The notes: a model not told the origin generated them from the letters alone. DNA of 64,000 nt from Mesosutterella porci (GCF_022134585.1 NZ_JAKNCT010000013.1:1-64000); one strand, 5' to 3'. Counted from the stretch's first letter, positions 38,056-49,548 are shown. Numbers and translations are program-made.

Positions 38056-38550
38056 ATGTCAAAGGAAAAACATGTGAGCGCAACGCCCGCCACCGACTGG
38101 CTCAAGGCGCACAAGGTCGACTTCAGGCTGCACACCTATGACTTCGTGCCTCACGGCGGGACCGACCAGGCGGCGAAGGAGCTCGGGGTCGATCCCCACA
38201 TCATGATCAAGACCCTCATCATGGAGGACGAGAACGGCGAGCCGCTTGTGATACTGATGCACGGCGACTGCGTGGTGTCGACGAAGAACCTCGCCCGCCA
38301 GGTGGGCCGCAAGCACATCGCTCCCTGCGAGCCGGAGCAGGCGCAGCGCAATTCCGGCTACTTCGTGGGCGGCACGAGCCCCTTCGGGACCCGAAAGAGG
38401 ATGCCCGTCTTCGTGCAGGACACGGTGGCGCAGCTGCCCGTGATCTACATCAACGGCGGCCGCCGCGGGGTGATCGCCGAAATGGCGGGCAGCGTCCTCA
38501 CCGAGGTGCTGAAGGCGGTCCCGGTGCACGTGGCGAACCCCAAGGAATGA
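38056..38550 (+). CDS. ybaK: Cys-tRNA(Pro)/aminoacyl-tRNA deacylase, YbaK family
   Basis: YbaK-type proteins hydrolyse mischarged Cys-tRNA(Pro). The 164-residue protein has the family fold signature: HGGTDQAAKELGVDPHIMIKTLI, the Lys-containing VVSTKNLARQVG and the C-terminal GGTSPFGTRKRMPVFV with YINGGRRG. The ATG at 38056, with GGAAG just before it, is preferred to an in-frame start 33 bases upstream. It is 24 bases behind ogt. Confidence 0.88.
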   Translation: MSKEKHVSATPATDWLKAHKVDFRLHTYDFVPHGGTDQAAKELGVDPHIMIKTLIMEDENGEPLVILMHGDCVVSTKNLARQVGRKHIAPCEPEQAQRNSGYFVGGTSPFGTRKRMPVFVQDTVAQLPVIYINGGRRGVIAEMAGSVLTEVLKAVPVHVANPKE

Positions 38551-38601
38551 CGGGCTCCCGGTAAAGTCTGCCGCGGGCGGAAAGTTTCCGCCGCGGGAAA
38601 A

Positions 38602-38660
38602 AAGGAGAAGAAAAAAGAGGGGGAGCCTTCCGGCGCCCCGCTCCCTTGTTCTTCTTTTTT
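38602..38660. terminator. bidirectional terminator between ybaK and tsaD
   Basis: GGGAGC (38621-38626) and GCTCCC (38640-38645) form a stem. On the plus strand it is followed by TTGTTCTTCTTTTTT; on the minus strand the tail is also T-rich. It can serve both convergent genes. A further GC-rich hairpin lies at 38568-38596. Confidence 0.8.
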
Positions 38661-38661
38661 G

Positions 38662-39720
38662 TCAGAGTCCTGCCGCGCCGTCCGGGTGCGCGGCCTCGGT
38701 GAGCGTCCAGCGGGGCTTGGCCGTGAAGGCGAGGCGGTGGCGGCAGGCCTCGCGCTCCTCTTCCGTCATGGCCTCGAGCCGCTTCAAGCCCGCCACGGCG
38801 ATCATCGCGCCGTTGTCGGTGCACAGGGCGAGGGGCGGAAAGAAGATCTTCCCGCGGCGCGCCTCGACGGCGGCGGTGAGGGCGGCGCGGAGCTGCTTGT
38901 TCGCGCTCACGCCCCCGGCGACCACCAGCGAGCTGAGTCTGGTCTTTTTCAGCGCCCGCACGGCCTTCGCGGTGAGCACGTCGGTCACGGCGTCGACGAA
39001 GCCGCGCGCGACGTCGGCCCGGAACTGCGGATCCTCCGGATGCTCGGCTTTGGTGACGGTGTTGAGGACCGCGGTCTTGAGCCCCGAGAAGCTCATGTTG
39101 AGGTCCGGGGAGTGGATCATCGGGCGCGGGAACTCAAAGGCGCCTGGGCGCCCTTTTTCGGCCAGCGCGGACACCGCGGGGCCGCCCGGGTAGCACATGC
39201 CGAGCAGCTGCGCGGTTTTGTCGAAGGCCTCGCCCGCGGCGTCGTCGAGCGTCTCGCCGAGAAGCTCGTAGCTGCCGAAGCGCTGCACGCGCATGAACTG
39301 GGTGTGCCCGCCCGAGACGAGCAGCGCCACAAAGGGAAAGCGGGGAGCCGGGTCGGCCAGCAGCGAGGCGAGCAGGTGCCCTTCGAGATGGTGAACCCCG
39401 ATCACAGGCAGCCCGAGCGCGTAGCCGATGGCGTGCGCGACCGATACGCCGACGAGCAGCGCCCCGGCCAGGCCCGGGCCCTCGGTGACGGCGACCGCGG
39501 TGAGGTCGCCGCGGCTGCGGCCCGCCTCCTCGAGCACTTCGTCGGTGAGCGCGAGCACGCGGCGGATGTGGTCGCGGCTCGCAAGTTCGGGCACCACCCC
39601 GCCGAAGGCGCGGTGCATGTCGATCTGGGTGTGGATGCGGTGGGCGAGCAGCCCCAGGCTGGAGTCGATCAGGGCGACTCCGGTCTCGTCGCAGGAAGAT
39701 TCAATACCTAGGATAAGCAT
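38662..39720 (-). CDS. tsaD: tRNA N6-threonylcarbamoyladenosine synthase catalytic subunit
   Basis: TsaD transfers threonylcarbamoyl to A37 of ANN-decoding tRNAs. The 352-residue ASKHA-fold protein begins [16 protein letters not shown]. It has the iron-binding HHLEGH motif (H111, H115), VSGGHTQ and GVSANKQLR. The ATG at 39720 fits the family N-terminus; the longer upstream frame does not. A TACAAT lies only six bases upstream of the ATG. It is convergent with ybaK and divergent from rpsU. Confidence 0.95.
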   Translation of the reverse strand: MLILGIESSCDETGVALIDSSLGLLAHRIHTQIDMHRAFGGVVPELASRDHIRRVLALTDEVLEEAGRSRGDLTAVAVTEGPGLAGALLVGVSVAHAIGYALGLPVIGVHHLEGHLLASLLADPAPRFPFVALLVSGGHTQFMRVQRFGSYELLGETLDDAAGEAFDKTAQLLGMCYPGGPAVSALAEKGRPGAFEFPRPMIHSPDLNMSFSGLKTAVLNTVTKAEHPEDPQFRADVARGFVDAVTDVLTAKAVRALKKTRLSSLVVAGGVSANKQLRAALTAAVEARRGKIFFPPLALCTDNGAMIAVAGLKRLEAMTEEEREACRHRLAFTAKPRWTLTEAAHPDGAAGL

Positions 39721-39726
39721 GGCCGT

Positions 39727-39732
39727 ATTGTA
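39727..39732 (-). promoter_or_regulatory. -10 box abutting the tsaD start codon
   Basis: TACAAT on the minus strand ends six bases before the tsaD ATG; standard initiation distance would place the transcript start at or within the start codon. No Shine-Dalgarno sequence is seen. Confidence 0.45.
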
Positions 39733-39925
39733 AACGAGCCTGCTCCGGTCCCGCCCGGGGGGAGGGTTTCTCCTCCGCGGGCCCGATCCTGCTGCGCTAC
39801 ACAAAGCCTTTTATTTGTGAGAGAATTACCAGTCTGCCGTTTCCCTCTGCGGAGGGAAGCGCAGGGTTTTATCGTTTTTGGGAAAACACTCTTCCCTTTC
39901 ATCATTAATAAAGGTTTTTTACTCA

Positions 39926-40138
39926 ATGCCAACCATTCGCGTCAAGGAAAACGAACCCTTTGAAGTCGCCCTGCGCCGTTTCAAGCGCACCATCGAGAAG
40001 TCGGGCCTGCTCACCGAGCTGCGCGCCCGCGAGTTCTACGAGAAGCCCACGGCCGAGCGCAAGCGCAAGAAGGCTGCCGCCATCAAGCGCCACTACAAGC
40101 GTCTGCGCAGCATGATGCTGCCGAAGAAGCTTTACTAA
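39926..40138 (+). CDS. rpsU: 30S ribosomal protein S21
   Basis: bS21 in the usual 70-residue form: [38 protein letters not shown] and a basic C-terminus. It heads the macromolecular-synthesis cluster rpsU-yqeY-dnaG-rpoD. AAAGG lies upstream of the ATG at 39926; the ORF opened earlier but S21 starts here. Confidence 0.97.
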   Translation: MPTIRVKENEPFEVALRRFKRTIEKSGLLTELRAREFYEKPTAERKRKKAAAIKRHYKRLRSMMLPKKLY

Positions 40139-40180
40139 TTCCAAACTCCAGCGTTAATTTTTCAGCATCCAGGCAGAAAA

Positions 40181-40639
40181 ATGGCTCTCAGGGAACAGAT
40201 TCAGTCTGATATGAAGGACGCCCTTCGCGCCCACGACAGCGCGAGGCTCAACGCGATCCGCATGCTCTGGTCTGCCGTAAAGCAGAAAGAGGTGGACGAG
40301 CGCGTGACCGCCGACGACGCCATCATCACCTCCCTCATCGCCAAGGCGGTGAAGGAGCACCGCGACTCCGTCGCGCAGTATGAGAAAGGCGGCCGCCAGG
40401 ATCTCGTCGACAAAGAGAACTTCGAGATCAAGGTTCTGTCCGGCTATCTGCCCAAGCCTCTCACGGAAGACGAAGTGAAGGCGGTCATCGACGAGGCGAT
40501 CGCCCAGACGGGCGCCTCGGGGCTGGCCGGCATGGGCCGCGTGATGGGCGCGGTGAAGCCCAAGCTCACCGGACGCACCGACATGAGCCGCGTCTCGGCT
40601 CTGGTGCGCGAGCGCCTGACGGCCGGAAAGCAGGCCTGA
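40181..40639 (+). CDS. yqeY: GatB/YqeY domain protein
   Basis: The 152-residue protein is a free-standing YqeY domain, related to the tRNA-binding C-terminus of GatB. It has MALREQIQSDMKDALR, IRMLWSAVKQKEVD, EIKVLSGYLPKPLTEDEV and GMGRVMGAVKPKLTGR. Its exact role is unknown; rpsU-yqeY-dnaG-rpoD is a conserved order in many bacteria. It lies 42 bases after rpsU and is followed by a strong terminator. Confidence 0.92.
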   Translation: MALREQIQSDMKDALRAHDSARLNAIRMLWSAVKQKEVDERVTADDAIITSLIAKAVKEHRDSVAQYEKGGRQDLVDKENFEIKVLSGYLPKPLTEDEVKAVIDEAIAQTGASGLAGMGRVMGAVKPKLTGRTDMSRVSALVRERLTAGKQA

Positions 40640-40737
40640 GGAAAGAGAAACGCTGAGCCGCGGGCCCCACGCCCCCGGCATTGTTCAAACGCATTGAGTT
40701 GCTCCGGGTGAAGGAGGTGTTTCCGCCCGCGAGCCCG

Positions 40738-40775
40738 AACGCCCGGAATGGTCTAGACTGTCCGGGCGTTTTTTC
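40738..40775 (+). terminator. internal terminator between yqeY and dnaG
   Basis: AACGCCCGGA and TCCGGGCGTT form a perfect ten-base stem followed by six T. It would limit dnaG expression relative to rpsU, as the internal terminator of the E. coli operon does. Confidence 0.9.
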
Positions 40776-40826
40776 TGCCCCAGCCCTTCTGTTTTGTCCA
40801 CAAGCCCGCCCCGGGAGGCCCGCGCG

Positions 40827-42698
40827 ATGATCCCTGAGTCGTTTATCAAAGACCTGCTCGACCGCGTCGACATCGTCGATGTCGTCTCGCGTTTCGTCAC
40901 GCTGAAGAAAAAGGGCATCAACTGGTTCGGACTGTGCCCCTTCCACCACGAAAAGACGGGCAGCTTCTCGGTCAACCAGAGCAAGCAGTTCTACAAGTGC
41001 TTCGGCTGCGGGGCCCACGGCAACGCAATCGGCTTTCTCATGCAGTACAAGGGCATCAGCTACCCCGAGGCGATCCGGGAGCTCGCCGCAGAGGTCGGCA
41101 TGCAGGTGCCCGAGGAGCCGGGCTCGAGGCGGCGGCGCGAGAAGACCGAGTCGCTCACCGAGCTCATGGACCGGGCCCGCGGCTTTTACGCGCTCGAGCT
41201 CAGGAAGTCTCCCGCCGCTCTGGCCTACCTCCAGGGCCGGCAGATTTCCGAGGCGACGCAGGCGAAGTTCAGCCTCGGGTATTCGCCGGACTCCTGGCAG
41301 GCGCTCGAGGCGCTCTTCGGGGCGCATTACGGCGACAAGGCCCTCGAGGCCTGCGGGCTTGTGATTTCGAAGGACGGGCACCGCTACGACCGCTTCCGCG
41401 GCCGGGTGATGTTCCCGATCCGCAACCCGCGCGGGCAGGTGATCGGCTTCGGCGCCCGCGTGATGGGCCAGGGCGAGCCCAAATACCTGAACAGCCCGGA
41501 GACCGACATCTTCAGGAAGGGGCAGGAGGTCTACGGCCTCTGGGAGGGCCGCGAGGCCATCCGCAAGGCCGGGCGGGCGATCGTCTGCGAGGGGTACATG
41601 GACGTGATCCAGCTCTCGCAGGCGGGATTCGGCGAGGCGGTGGCCGCGCTCGGCACCGCGATCGGCCAGGCCCACATCAGGAAGCTCTTCAAGATCGTTC
41701 CGCGCATTTATTTTTCCTTTGACGGCGACGCGGCCGGCCGGCACGCGGCGCGGCGGGCCCTCGAGCAGGTGCTGCCCGTGATCGAGGACACGCTGGAGGC
41801 GCGCTTCGTGCTGCTGCCCCCGGAGCACGACCCCGACAGCCTCATCAAGGCCGAGGGGCCGCAGGCCTACGAGCGGGAGCTCGAGCACTCCTTCCCGCTT
41901 TCCGCCTTTCTTGTGAACTCGCTCAAGGAGGGCAAGGCGATGGGCTCGCCCGAAGGGCGCGCCCAGTTCGTGAGCGAGGCCAAGCCGCTGCTGGCTTCGC
42001 TCACCCACGCCCCGATGCTGCGCCGGCAGCTGCTCGGATCGCTTGCGATGGAGGTCCAGATGGCCCCCCAGGAGCTCGCCGCGCTCATCGGGATCCCGAC
42101 CCTCGTCGCCGCCGAGCCGCGCCAGGTTTCGCGGGAAGGCTGGGCCGCGGGCCGCGCGGCTGCGGCCCCGCCCTCTGGCTTCGGGCGCAGTGCTGCCGGG
42201 CGCAGGCAGGGGGCGGTGCCTGTGCCGGACCTGCGCGAGAAGATGCTGCGCTGCCTGCTTGCCTGGCCCGAGCTCGGGCGCGAATTCTCCGGGCAGATGG
42301 AGGACTGGGTGGCGGGCGGAGGCACCGAGCTCGACCGCCGGCTGCTTGAGGTCTGGAGAGCCTGCTGCGGCACCGAGGAAGACGCCCCGCAGACCAGCGG
42401 CGCGCTGCTCAACGCGCTGCGCGACAGCCCGAATCTTGAGCTCTACCAGTCGCTGCTCGACCGGGAGCTGGAGGTCGAGACTACGCTCGAGCAGGCCCGC
42501 GGGAGCCTGAACCTCGCCTTTCTCAAGATCGCCGAGGGGGAGCTGAAGCAGCGCTGTCAGGAGGTGGGTAAGAAGGAGCCCTTTGACGAGGAGCTCTACA
42601 AGTCGCTCGAGAAGCGCCTGGCCGAGGTGAGCCGGGAGATCCGCGAGGCGGGCTCGGGCGAAGGAGCGGCCAGGCGCGAGCCGTCTGCGGGGATCTGA
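40827..42698 (+). CDS. dnaG: DNA primase
   Basis: DnaG makes RNA primers at the replication fork. The 623-residue protein has the CHC2 zinc-binding domain with C37, H40, C58 and C61 (LCPFHHEKTGSF, YKCFGCG). The RNA polymerase core has the Toprim segments VCEGYMDVI and SFDGDAAGRHAA, and a C-terminal helicase-binding domain follows a Pro/Arg-rich linker. The ATG at 40827 has GGGAGG eight bases upstream. Confidence 0.97.
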   Translation: MIPESFIKDLLDRVDIVDVVSRFVTLKKKGINWFGLCPFHHEKTGSFSVNQSKQFYKCFGCGAHGNAIGFLMQYKGISYPEAIRELAAEVGMQVPEEPGSRRRREKTESLTELMDRARGFYALELRKSPAALAYLQGRQISEATQAKFSLGYSPDSWQALEALFGAHYGDKALEACGLVISKDGHRYDRFRGRVMFPIRNPRGQVIGFGARVMGQGEPKYLNSPETDIFRKGQEVYGLWEGREAIRKAGRAIVCEGYMDVIQLSQAGFGEAVAALGTAIGQAHIRKLFKIVPRIYFSFDGDAAGRHAARRALEQVLPVIEDTLEARFVLLPPEHDPDSLIKAEGPQAYERELEHSFPLSAFLVNSLKEGKAMGSPEGRAQFVSEAKPLLASLTHAPMLRRQLLGSLAMEVQMAPQELAALIGIPTLVAAEPRQVSREGWAAGRAAAAPPSGFGRSAAGRRQGAVPVPDLREKMLRCLLAWPELGREFSGQMEDWVAGGGTELDRRLLEVWRACCGTEEDAPQTSGALLNALRDSPNLELYQSLLDRELEVETTLEQARGSLNLAFLKIAEGELKQRCQEVGKKEPFDEELYKSLEKRLAEVSREIREAGSGEGAARREPSAGI

Positions 42699-42765
42699 GG
42701 CGCGGCTCTCCCGCCCGTGCGGGTGGGGCCGGAAAGGGGCCCTGCGCCTCAGGCCCGCTGCAAAA

Positions 42766-42782
42766 TTTTCCTGTCAGGAAAA
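42766..42782. promoter_or_regulatory. 17-bp palindrome overlapping the rpoD -35 region
   Basis: TTTTCCTG and CAGGAAAA flank a single T. The palindrome lies where the -35 hexamer of the rpoD promoter should be, so it may be an operator for an unknown dimeric regulator. Confidence 0.6.
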
Positions 42783-42795
42783 GAGGGGCCTGTGT

Positions 42796-42801
42796 TATAA
42801 T
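42796..42801 (+). promoter_or_regulatory. extended -10 promoter of rpoD
   Basis: TGTTATAAT gives a perfect -10 with an upstream TGn extension. The expected -35 position holds no TTGACA match, which fits an extended -10 promoter. It would give a leader of about 320 bases before the rpoD ATG. Confidence 0.65.
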
Positions 42802-42861
42802 GCTATTTATATTTGCCTGCAGAGACGGCAGCGTTTCGCGCAGGGGCGCCCAGGAGACACC

Positions 42862-42927
42862 ATGGTCGGAGGCGCCGGCACAAACTTTTTCCAGCAGCAT
42901 CGTGCGCAAGGGGAGCCGGATGACTAG
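42862..42927 (+). CDS. possible 21-codon upstream reading frame in the rpoD leader
   Basis: An ATG at 42862 has AGGAG five bases upstream, better spaced than that of rpoD itself. It opens a frame of 21 codons beginning [10 protein letters not shown] and ending in TAG at 42925. It could encode a leader peptide that influences rpoD expression or mRNA stability. No homologue is known to me, and its composition is not that of a membrane peptide. Confidence 0.35.
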   Translation: MVGGAGTNFFQQHRAQGEPDD

Positions 42928-43130
42928 TTCCGGCAGCACAGCTTATGATCAGTCCCCGCATCAATGGGCGCCGGCTGCAGGAATTCCAAGGGCAGACTGC
43001 GCCATCCGCAGCCTGTGAGACGGAGCGGCCGCCTCGGGCGGAGCTTCGTTCGCGGACCGGACGGCGGCCTGCGGCGCGTGCGGTTCGCGCCGATACGGAA
43101 AGCTCGCTCTTCAGAGAATTTAGGATTCAA

Positions 43131-45449
<2,319 letters not shown>

Positions 45450-45492
45450 GAGGAGAGCCACCCGGTTTGAGCGGGCGGACGGAAAGAACATC

Positions 45493-47706
45493 ATGCGGGC
45501 CGCCTCCGGTGGCGGCCTCCCGGCTTTCGTCGGGCGCCCTGTGGTCCGGGGCCCGGAGCCGGCAACGAACATTGCTTGGGTGTCAGAAGTGACTGAATCA
45601 GTGCAGAACACGGAACAGGAAAAACCGAGGAAGAAGCGCAGCAGCGCCCGTTCTGCGGCAGCGGCCGACGCTGCCCCGGCCTCGAAGAAGAAGGCGCCGT
45701 CCCGCGCGGCTGTCAAGGGCCGGCGCGGCCGCCCGAAGACAAAGCCCGAGGCGGCCGAAGGCGCCGCCGAGGGCGGCGAGGGCATCCTCGATCTGGGCGA
45801 CGACAGCTTCATGGAGGATGAGGACGAGGCCTCGGAAGAGCAGCGCGATCTCGAGGAAGCTGAAAAAAGCGTCTTGATCAAGGAGCCGCTTGCGCCCTCC
45901 GAGGAGCTCACGAACAGCTACAAGGCCCTGGTCCACCTGGGGCGCCAGAGGGGCTGGATTTCGATCGAGGACATCAACGACCACCTGCCCGAGAGCGCCC
46001 TCAGCCACGAGGACGCGGTCTCCGAGGTCGCCGAGCGCATTGCGCTGCTGGGCATCCAGGTGTTCGACCAGGCCCCCGACAGCGACGACATGTTGCTCGC
46101 CTCCGTCACGGCCGATTCGCAGGACGACATCGATGAGGACGACGCCGCGGAAATCCTCTCGCCCGAGGAGTCGGCGGGGCTGTCGCGCGATCCCTTGAGG
46201 GCGTACCTGAGGGGCGTGGGCACGCACAAACTGCTCACCCGCGAGGAGGAGATCGAGGTTGCCAAGCAGATCGAGCTCTACACACAGAAGCTAGTGTCGG
46301 TGCTCGCGGGCTTCCCGCTTGTAATGCCGAAGCTGCTTGAGATCCGCGGCCAGCTTGAGGCCGACGAAGTCACGATCGACAATGTGGCCGACGGCTTCAA
46401 CGAGGCGCTCGAGAACGAGGCCCCCGAGGCCGACGGTCAGCAGCCCTCGGGCGACATCGGCGCCTCGGGCATGAGCACCGAGCAGCTCAAGGCGATGAAG
46501 CAGCGTGTGGTGGACATCATCGGGCGCTGCGAGGGGCATTACGCGAAGGTGCGCGAGTGCTTCCCGGATCCGCAGCGCCAGGCCGAGTACAACCGCGAGC
46601 GGATGGCGATCGTGAAGGAGCTCTCCGTGATCCGCTTCTCCGGAAAGACCGTGGCCGCACTCTCCGAGCTCGTGAGCGATCATATGAAGAAGGTGAACGA
46701 GCTCATGTCGCGCATGCGGGCGCTCGCGGTCGAGGACTGCGGCATTCCGCTTCAGCACTTTCTCGACGAGTTCTCGCTGCGCTCCTCCGAGCCCGACTTC
46801 TTCGAGCGCTTTGCCGCAGAGAAGGCGCCGTACGCGCAGCGCGTGCAGGAGAAGATGCCGCTGCTGCTCGCGCTGCAGGAGGAGCTCGGAGAGCTGGAAA
46901 AGGGCATGTGCCTGTCGCTGTCCGAGCAGCGCGAGCTTGCCAAGTCCGTGAAGATCGCCCAGAACAACCTCTCGGCCGCCAAGAGCCGGATGATCGAGGC
47001 GAACCTGAGGCTTGTGATCTCGATCGCCAAGTCGTACGTGAACCGGGGGCTCGCCATGACCGACCTCATCCAGGAGGGCAACCTCGGGCTCATGAAGGCG
47101 GTCGACAAGTTCGAATACCGGCGCGGCTACAAGTTCTCCACCTACGCGACCTGGTGGGTGAAGCAGTCGGTGACCCGGGCCGTGGCCGACTACGGCGCGA
47201 CGATCCGCGTGCCGGTGCACATGACCGAGTCCTACAACAAGCTGCGCCGCATCAAGCAGCGCTATCTGCAGACCCACGACGGGCGCGCCCCGACCGACTC
47301 CGAGCTTGCGAAGCTGGGCGACATGCCGCTGTCCAAGGTGCACCTGCTCATGAACGCGATGCGCGGCGTCGAGTCGATCGACGCGCCGATCGGCGACGAC
47401 GACGACGCGACGAAGCTCGACTTCGTGCGCGGCGATGAGGACACGGATCCCCAGCGCCGCTACATGGAGACGGCGATGAGCGACGAGATCGTGAAGTCGC
47501 TCGATGACCTCACGGCCCGCGAGGCCTCCGTCATCCGGCTGCGCTACGGGATCGGCTCGAACCGCGACCACACGCTCGAGGAGGTGGGCAAGGCGCTCGG
47601 CCTCACCCGCGAGCGCGTGAGGCAGATCGAGTCTGCGGCGCTCCGGAAGCTCCGCAGCAACGCAGCCAAGGCCCGGCTCAAGGATTACAAGGACTTTGAG
47701 GATTAG
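45493..47706 (+). CDS. second full-length RpoD-type sigma factor
   Basis: A complete sigma-70 paralogue of up to 737 residues lies 43 bases after rpoD. It keeps region 1.1 ([20 protein letters not shown]), region 1.2 ([16 protein letters not shown]), a long non-conserved region and regions 2-4. Promoter-reading residues are kept: in region 2.4 WW, Q and T ([15 protein letters not shown]); in region 4.2 TRERVRQIE. Changes fall in ADQART to ADYGAT, K593 to A (E. coli numbering) and the RHPSRS tail, which becomes RSNAAK. So it probably reads similar promoters but differs in activator contacts and control. Start: ATG 45493 (GGAAAG) or GTG 45580. It is too large for RpoS. Confidence 0.93.
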   Translation: MRAASGGGLPAFVGRPVVRGPEPATNIAWVSEVTESVQNTEQEKPRKKRSSARSAAAADAAPASKKKAPSRAAVKGRRGRPKTKPEAAEGAAEGGEGILDLGDDSFMEDEDEASEEQRDLEEAEKSVLIKEPLAPSEELTNSYKALVHLGRQRGWISIEDINDHLPESALSHEDAVSEVAERIALLGIQVFDQAPDSDDMLLASVTADSQDDIDEDDAAEILSPEESAGLSRDPLRAYLRGVGTHKLLTREEEIEVAKQIELYTQKLVSVLAGFPLVMPKLLEIRGQLEADEVTIDNVADGFNEALENEAPEADGQQPSGDIGASGMSTEQLKAMKQRVVDIIGRCEGHYAKVRECFPDPQRQAEYNRERMAIVKELSVIRFSGKTVAALSELVSDHMKKVNELMSRMRALAVEDCGIPLQHFLDEFSLRSSEPDFFERFAAEKAPYAQRVQEKMPLLLALQEELGELEKGMCLSLSEQRELAKSVKIAQNNLSAAKSRMIEANLRLVISIAKSYVNRGLAMTDLIQEGNLGLMKAVDKFEYRRGYKFSTYATWWVKQSVTRAVADYGATIRVPVHMTESYNKLRRIKQRYLQTHDGRAPTDSELAKLGDMPLSKVHLLMNAMRGVESIDAPIGDDDDATKLDFVRGDEDTDPQRRYMETAMSDEIVKSLDDLTAREASVIRLRYGIGSNRDHTLEEVGKALGLTRERVRQIESAALRKLRSNAAKARLKDYKDFED

Positions 47707-47722
47707 GCCCGGAAAATTTCTG

Positions 47723-47728
47723 TACAAT
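47723..47728 (+). promoter_or_regulatory. -10 box upstream of tRNA-Met
   Basis: TACAAT about 60 bases before the tRNA, in the gap after the second sigma gene. A promoter here would drive the tRNA and possibly the downstream helicase gene. Confidence 0.4.
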
Positions 47729-47787
47729 ACCTTCCTCGTTGCGACCGTCCGGTCCTTCCCGATTGAGGGGCGGACCGGTGCGGGCCC

Positions 47788-47864
47788 GGGCCAGTAGCTC
47801 AGTCGGTTAGAGCAGGCGACTCATAATCGCTTGGTCGTAGGTTCAAGTCCTACCTGGCCTACCA
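47788..47864 (+). tRNA. tRNA-Met (CAT), elongator type
   Basis: A 77-base cloverleaf with encoded CCA. The acceptor GGGCCAG pairs with CTGGCCT (one G-U), D-stem GCTC/GAGC, anticodon loop CTCATAA (anticodon CAT at 47822-47824), and T-arm GTAGG-TTCAAGT-CCTAC. The loop and overall form resemble elongator tRNA-Met, not the initiator, which would carry three G-C pairs in the anticodon stem. A lysidine-modified tRNA-Ile2 cannot be fully excluded. Confidence 0.9.
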
Positions 47865-47964
47865 TTTTCATCCCGTTTCCTCCAGGCCCCGCCAGCGTCG
47901 GTGCGCCTCCCGGGCTGTTCCAGCCCCGGCAGTTTCGTATGTCTCGTGGAGTGACCCTTTGCCT

Positions 47965-49380
47965 ATGACAGAACCTCAGGATTTTTCCTCGTTTCAGCTT
48001 GATCCCCGAATCCTCGCGGCGATCAGTGAGATGGGCTATGTGAAGCCCACCCCGATTCAGCAGAAGGCGATTCCGGTGGTGCTCGCGGGCCAGGACGTCA
48101 TGGGCGCGGCCCAGACCGGCACGGGCAAGACCGCGGGCTACGGCCTGCCACTGCTGCAGAGGATCCTGCCGCACGAGAACTCAAGCGCGTCGCCCGCCCG
48201 GCATCCCGTGCGGGCCCTCATTCTCGCGCCGACCCGCGAGCTCGCCGACCAGGTGAACGAGAACCTGAAGGCCTACGCGTCGAAGACCCGCCTGAGGGTG
48301 GGCGTCGTCTTCGGCGGCGTCGACATCCGTCCGCAAAGCGAGATGCTGCGCCGCGGCGTTGAGGTTCTGACCGCGACTCCGGGGCGGCTCCTTGACCATA
48401 TCGAGCAGAAGGCCACGAATCTCTCCCAGGTGGAGATCGTCGTGCTCGACGAGGCTGACCGCATGCTCGACATGGGGTTTCTGCCTGATATTTCCCGCAT
48501 TCTGCAGCTGATTCCGAAGGGGGTGCAGAGCCTGATGTTTTCGGCCACCTTCTCGCCGGAAATCAAGAAGCTCGCCCGTCAGTTCCTCAAGACTCCGATT
48601 CTCATCGAGGTGGCGCGCCAGAACGCTGCGGCCGACACCATCACTCAGCAATGGTTCGTCGTGCGGGATACCGAAAAGTCGGCCGCGCTCATCCAGCTGC
48701 TGCGCACGGGCGGCGAAGACGGCGCAGCGCTGCGCCAGGTGCTCGTGTTCGTGAACTCGAAGCTCGTGTGCCGCAGGCTCACGAGGCTGCTGGTGAACGC
48801 GGGGATCGCCGCCGACTCGATCCACGGCGACAAGACCCAGGAAGAGCGCCTGAAGGCGCTCGAGGGCTTCAAGAGCGGCGCGACCCACGTGCTTGTGGCC
48901 ACCGACGTCGCCGCCCGCGGGCTTGACATCGCGGAGCTGCCCGTCGTGATCAACTTCGACGTGCCCTTTGCAGCGGAAGACTACGTGCACCGCATCGGCC
49001 GCACGGGCCGCGCGGGCTCGAAGGGCCTTGCGATCACGCTGGCGACCCGCGAGGACGAAAAGCAGCTCGCCGCGATCGAGGAGCTCATCAAGAAGAAGGT
49101 GGAGCGCCAGGCGCTGGCCGTGCACCGGGAGCCCCGGGAGGGGGCTCGCGTGCACCGCAGGAGCGGCCGCGCCTGCACCTACACGCCTCCGGCGCCGCCC
49201 GCCGATCCGATCTTCGACCATCCCTACGAGCCGAGCGCCCCGGCGGCCGTCCGCCCGGGCGCCGAGCCCGCTCCGCGCGGCAGGAGCCTTTCGGGCCTTG
49301 CGGGGGGTTCGCGGCTTGCGCCGCACCGCAGCGCCGTGTGCGCACTGCTTGGCGGCGGCTTCAGGCGCAATTCCCGATAA
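47965..49380 (+). CDS. rhlE: DEAD-box RNA helicase, RhlE type
   Basis: An ATP-dependent RNA helicase involved in RNA turnover or ribosome assembly. The 471-residue protein has all core motifs: the Q motif PTPIQQKAIP, AQTGTGKT (motif I), PTRELADQV, TATPGRLLDH, VLDEADRMLDMGF (motif II), SATF (III), ATDVAARGLDI (V) and HRIGRTGRAG (VI). The C-terminal tail is Arg/Pro-rich. The ATG at 47965 is preferred; a TTG two codons earlier is in frame. RhlE is the best match by core sequence. Confidence 0.9.
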   Translation: MTEPQDFSSFQLDPRILAAISEMGYVKPTPIQQKAIPVVLAGQDVMGAAQTGTGKTAGYGLPLLQRILPHENSSASPARHPVRALILAPTRELADQVNENLKAYASKTRLRVGVVFGGVDIRPQSEMLRRGVEVLTATPGRLLDHIEQKATNLSQVEIVVLDEADRMLDMGFLPDISRILQLIPKGVQSLMFSATFSPEIKKLARQFLKTPILIEVARQNAAADTITQQWFVVRDTEKSAALIQLLRTGGEDGAALRQVLVFVNSKLVCRRLTRLLVNAGIAADSIHGDKTQEERLKALEGFKSGATHVLVATDVAARGLDIAELPVVINFDVPFAAEDYVHRIGRTGRAGSKGLAITLATREDEKQLAAIEELIKKKVERQALAVHREPREGARVHRRSGRACTYTPPAPPADPIFDHPYEPSAPAAVRPGAEPAPRGRSLSGLAGGSRLAPHRSAVCALLGGGFRRNSR

Positions 49381-49414
49381 AAAACGCCTTTTCGCCCCGC
49401 GGGGATCCCTTGGG

Positions 49415-49443
49415 GTCCGCCCTGTTCAGGGCGGACTTTTTCC
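49415..49443 (+). terminator. terminator of the helicase gene
   Basis: GTCCGCCC and GGGCGGAC form an eight-base stem with a TGTTCA loop, followed by five T. Confidence 0.9.
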
Positions 49444-49534
49444 TTAAGTTGTTTCCCTCGCCCGAAGGGCTCCGGAGCGCCGTCCGCCTTATCATTACAA
49501 ACAGGATCGTTTGCCGTATTTCTGATGATTCCGC

Positions 49535-49548
49535 TTGATCCGGATCAG
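49535..49548. promoter_or_regulatory. FNR-type binding site upstream of the flavoprotein operon
   Basis: TTGAT-CCGG-ATCAG matches the FNR/Anr consensus TTGAT-N4-ATCAA at nine of ten positions, about 110 bases before the flavoprotein start. It fits oxygen control of an anaerobic respiratory gene pair. A palindrome TACGTACGTA follows at 49551-49560. Confidence 0.5.

Noticed and set aside
45493-47706. Reading the second sigma gene as rpoS
   Set aside because: RpoS is about 330 residues and lacks region 1.1 and the long non-conserved region, both of which are present here.
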